Origin: Adineta vaga
Taxonomy: Eukaryota > Rotifera
Direction of reading: 5' to 3'
Length of the DNA: 64,000 nucleotides
NCBI GenBank assembly: GCA_021613535.1
Contig: CP075492.1
Location: 248,001 to 312,000 of the forward strand
In this document: piece after piece, positions 61,069 through 64,000 of the stretch
Layout of the letters: each line of letters opens with the position of its first letter
Position numbering within the stretch: the stretch's first letter is position 1
Made by a program: the position numbers and the translations under genes
Notes under the pieces: model-generated
Database searches by the model: none
What the model saw: only the letters and a program-made list of their open reading frames with translations
Told to the model about the DNA's origin: nothing

Positions 61069-63975
61069 CTGTAAGGATATTTAATGAATGCCAAGAATGA
61101 TCATCTTTACTCAATTCGGTATTGAGAATCTGATGAATAAGTTTTGCATGATCAATGATAGTTGGATGTTGAAATAGATCAGTAATAGCAATGGAATTTA
61201 TTTCTAATCGAAATTCTACTTTATAGTGATGTAGAAGTTGCATAATAATTAATGAATGGCCACCAATAGAGAATATGTTTGTATTAGTAGAGATTTGTTT
61301 TTGTTTCAATAGATCACACCATATATGATGAATAATAGATTCAATTTTATTTGTTGGTTCTACTAAATCGTTAGTATTGTTGAGTTTAGTTGAAGAGAGA
61401 ACAAGGGAATCAGGTGAGGGCAATCGTTTTCGATCAATTTTTCCATTTGGATTGAGAGGTAATTTATCAAGAATAATGAAATAAGATGGAATCATATGCG
61501 GTGGAAGATGTGATTGACAATATTCATGTAATTCTTTTTCACTAACGACTGAACTTTGAACATAAGCAACTAAATGATCTTCACCCCATTTCACCACAAC
61601 ACAAGTAGATATCGATGTAATACTAAGTAGGCATCGTTCAATTTCACCAAGTTCAATTCTTTGCCCATGTAGTTTGATTTGAAAATCTTTTCTTCCTTGA
61701 TAATAGATACGACCATTATGGTTTGTTTTGGCAAGATCACCAGTTCGATAAAATCGTGCATTATCTATGTAAATCAGTGTGCTCTTTGTCAAATCATCAC
61801 GGCCAAGATAGCCAGCAAAGATGCCAACTCCTCCGATTAGTAGCTCTCCTTGTTGGTTTATCAAAACAGTTTGCAAATACTGATCCAACACTAGATGTCG
61901 ATAGTTTGGAAGTGGCCGTCCTATCGGAATATTTTCCGTTTCTTTGGTCGCGTTCAACAGATAATAAGTACAATCAATAGTCGCCTCTGCTGGACCATAT
62001 AAATTCCATAGTTGACAAGTGTCTGGTAACTTATTGACGATTAGATTGACCAGTTTCGATGAACAAGTTTCACCTAGAATAGAAGTTTATTCCTATTGTT
62101 TCTGATAAGTTTCGGATAAGTTTTACTAACCACCAGTAGTAACTGAGCGCAGATACTTCAAATTCTTGAAATCGCTCTGTGTACTCAGAAAAGTAAAGAA
62201 ACTGTGAAGCAAACTTGGAACAGTCGTAATCGAAGTAATTTGTTTGTCTTGAATAATATTGAGCAGATAGTCAAACTGAAGAATTCCTCTGGGACGTAAC
62301 ATAACTAACGCACCTCCACTAGTCAGAGCACCCATTATATCTTGCAAATGATCATCAAAAGAGCAGCGTGACATCTGAAGAATTCTATCGTCTCTATTTA
62401 TAATGTTTGTGAAACTTAATGAGTCTATCATATGAGTAATATTTCGATGACGAATTTTGATCTACAAATAAGTAGAAAAATCGCTGTTAGACTTTTCCGA
62501 TTACAATATATTGTTTCACAAACCGCTTTCGGTACTCCAGTTGAGCCACTTGTAAAAATGATGTAAGCAATATTTTTTGGTGTTACTACAATGTTTGACA
62601 ATTGATCACAGCCAATATTATTTTGATTGTCATTATTAGTTAATATTAAATCAACATTCACTACGATTGTTTCATTATGTATCATAGTCTTTGTTAACCA
62701 ATGAGCAATAACAAGATGACTTTGAGTCTGCTCGACAAGTGTATGCAGACGATATGAAGGGTCTCGAGGTGATAATGGACAATATACACCACCTACCATT
62801 TCTATTGCCATTATACCAATTACCTAGAATGAACAACAATTTCTCCTAAATTCTAAGAGACACTCTTCTCATTCATCAACTTACCATTGATATACTTCTC
62901 TCCACACATTGACAAATAATATCACCAACATTTACACGATATTCATTCAATAGAGTCAAAGACAATACTTGAACATAATATAACAGTTCACAATATGTCA
63001 ACGACTGTTCATCTAGTTCCACAGCTAACTTTTGTGAATAGATCATCGCTTTAGAAACAAACTCATGATGAATACATTGGACAGATGGAAATGATATTTG
63101 TGTATTATTCATTGATTGTACAAGTAATTGTTCAGTTGGTAGTGTTAATGATAATTCATACAGTGGTTTCTTCGATTGACTATCAATAATAGATGCACAT
63201 AGATCATACAACAGTGAATGAAATTGTTGTGAAATCTTATTCACAGTTTCCACGTGAAACAAATCCAATGATGCATCGATTGTACATGAAAGTTCATTAG
63301 GATCCAAAGTATGATGAAAAGTGAGAATAAAATCAAATTTACTCATCACTTCATCTTCACTAATCTCAATCGAATATGGTGCTAAAATAAGTTCACTATC
63401 ACCAAGATTTACTTTGTCTTGATCGTCATTTGTCATCGATGTTATAAACTGGAATGATGTATCAAGAAATGCAGGATTTGATAGATGAGGATGTTGTGCA
63501 AGAATACGTTGAAGTGGAAAATATGAATATTTCATAGTATTTGTCATCAAGACTCGCATTTGTTGAGTGAATTGATGAAACGAAGAATGAGGATCAAATT
63601 GACATCGAAGAGGAATAGCATTGACAAACATTCCAATTAGAGATCTAAATTCATCTCGATAACGTCCATCTGTATTCATTCCAATGCATAGATCTTGTTC
63701 TCCATTGGTTAATTTGAATAAGAAGATGAAATAAGTCATGAGTGACAAATAGTCAAGTGACATGTTATTTGTCGATGCATATGTAAGAAAGTATTGTGAA
63801 AGATCTTGTCCAAAATCAAACGAAATAGATGTTCCACGACCAGTTCGATGTTCATTTGCAAGACGATATCGATCATATGGTAATGAAAGAGATTGATCAA
63901 GTTTACAGTCATGGAGAGCATCAAGCCAAAACATTTCTGCACCAGTCATTGGCATTTGTTTTTCGATAGCAGCAT
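61069..63975 (-). CDS. NRPS unit a: C2 (5' end beyond window) - adenylation - thiolation
   Basis: Exons 63975-62885, 62823-62524, 62461-62131 and 62073-61069. The first C2 exon with the HHxxxD motif lies beyond the right edge; the intron from 63976 outward is a diverged version of the 69-bp C2 intron, and the first residues differ from other copies (EKQMPMTG instead of ERGMSMTG). The A2-A3 exon equals units b and e up to the splice site, where sequence identity stops. A4 is FDDHLQD with ITTVPS; A5 NLYGPAEAT; A6 GELLIGG; A7 FYRTGD; common A8-A10; type X T domain with GGHSLII. Manual pocket code D-D-Q-T-T-G-L-I-D-K. A4-A5 intron 57 bp. Confidence 0.87.
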
Positions 63976-64000
63976 CTATATAGAAGAACAAGTGACAAAT

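Noticed and set aside
1-64000. Bacterial contamination as the source of the NRPS
   Set aside because: Every unit is interrupted by short GT-AG introns in consistent phase and flanked by eukaryotic transposons and a Pol III SINE.

Overview
The window looks like metazoan nuclear DNA, most likely from a bdelloid rotifer. It is AT-rich. Its coding exons are separated by very short GT-AG introns (47-69 bp) and it is dense in eukaryotic DNA transposons, yet the genes are bacterial/fungal-type nonribosomal peptide synthetases (NRPS). Bdelloids are known to carry horizontally acquired NRPS genes, so the assignment rests on that knowledge plus the intron and transposon evidence; no species marker is visible.

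Layout: essentially all recognisable coding sequence is on the minus strand and forms seven tandem NRPS units, named a to g here in transcription order (right to left). Each unit has the same six-exon plan: condensation domain C2 plus the start of an adenylation (A) domain (two exons split by a 69-bp intron), an A2-A3 exon, an A4 exon, an A5-A10 plus thiolation (T/PCP) exon, and a second condensation domain of type C1 or C3. Approximate spans are a 59.5-64.0 kb (5' end beyond the window), b 49.4-58.6 kb, c 40.5-45.6 kb, d 29.8-34.9 kb, e 16.7-28.9 kb, f 10.1-15.2 kb and g 1.0-6.3 kb. Splice phases match everywhere. If every terminal C exon is spliced to the next C2 exon, the seven units read as one frame of about 33 kb coding (about 11,000 codons) with the order C-A-T-C-C-A-T-C. 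The alternative is seven neighbouring C-A-T-C genes. No loading module, thioesterase or reductase domain is visible, so both ends of the assembly line lie outside the window or are absent.

The units are not uniformly related. C2, the A8-A10 lid, the T domains and the terminal C domains are nearly identical between units. The segment coding for the amino-acid binding pocket (A2 to A7) is a mosaic, and by manual alignment all seven predicted pocket codes differ. This looks like a modular assembly line diversified by recombination between near-identical flanking anchors. T and terminal C travel in two linked types: X-C1 in a, d, e, g and Y-C3 in b, c, f.

The non-coding space is the C-to-C2 spacers (0.9, 0.9, 1.5, 3.8, 3.8 and 5.7 kb) and two hugely expanded A4-A5 introns (7.1 kb in e, 4.2 kb in b). 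These hold a degenerate MULE transposase on the plus strand, hAT-like elements with 8-bp target duplications, Tc1/mariner-like foldbacks at TA sites, a tRNA-headed SINE with a 14-bp target duplication, and a 1.4-kb giant inverted repeat. Several of these were copied along with the NRPS units.
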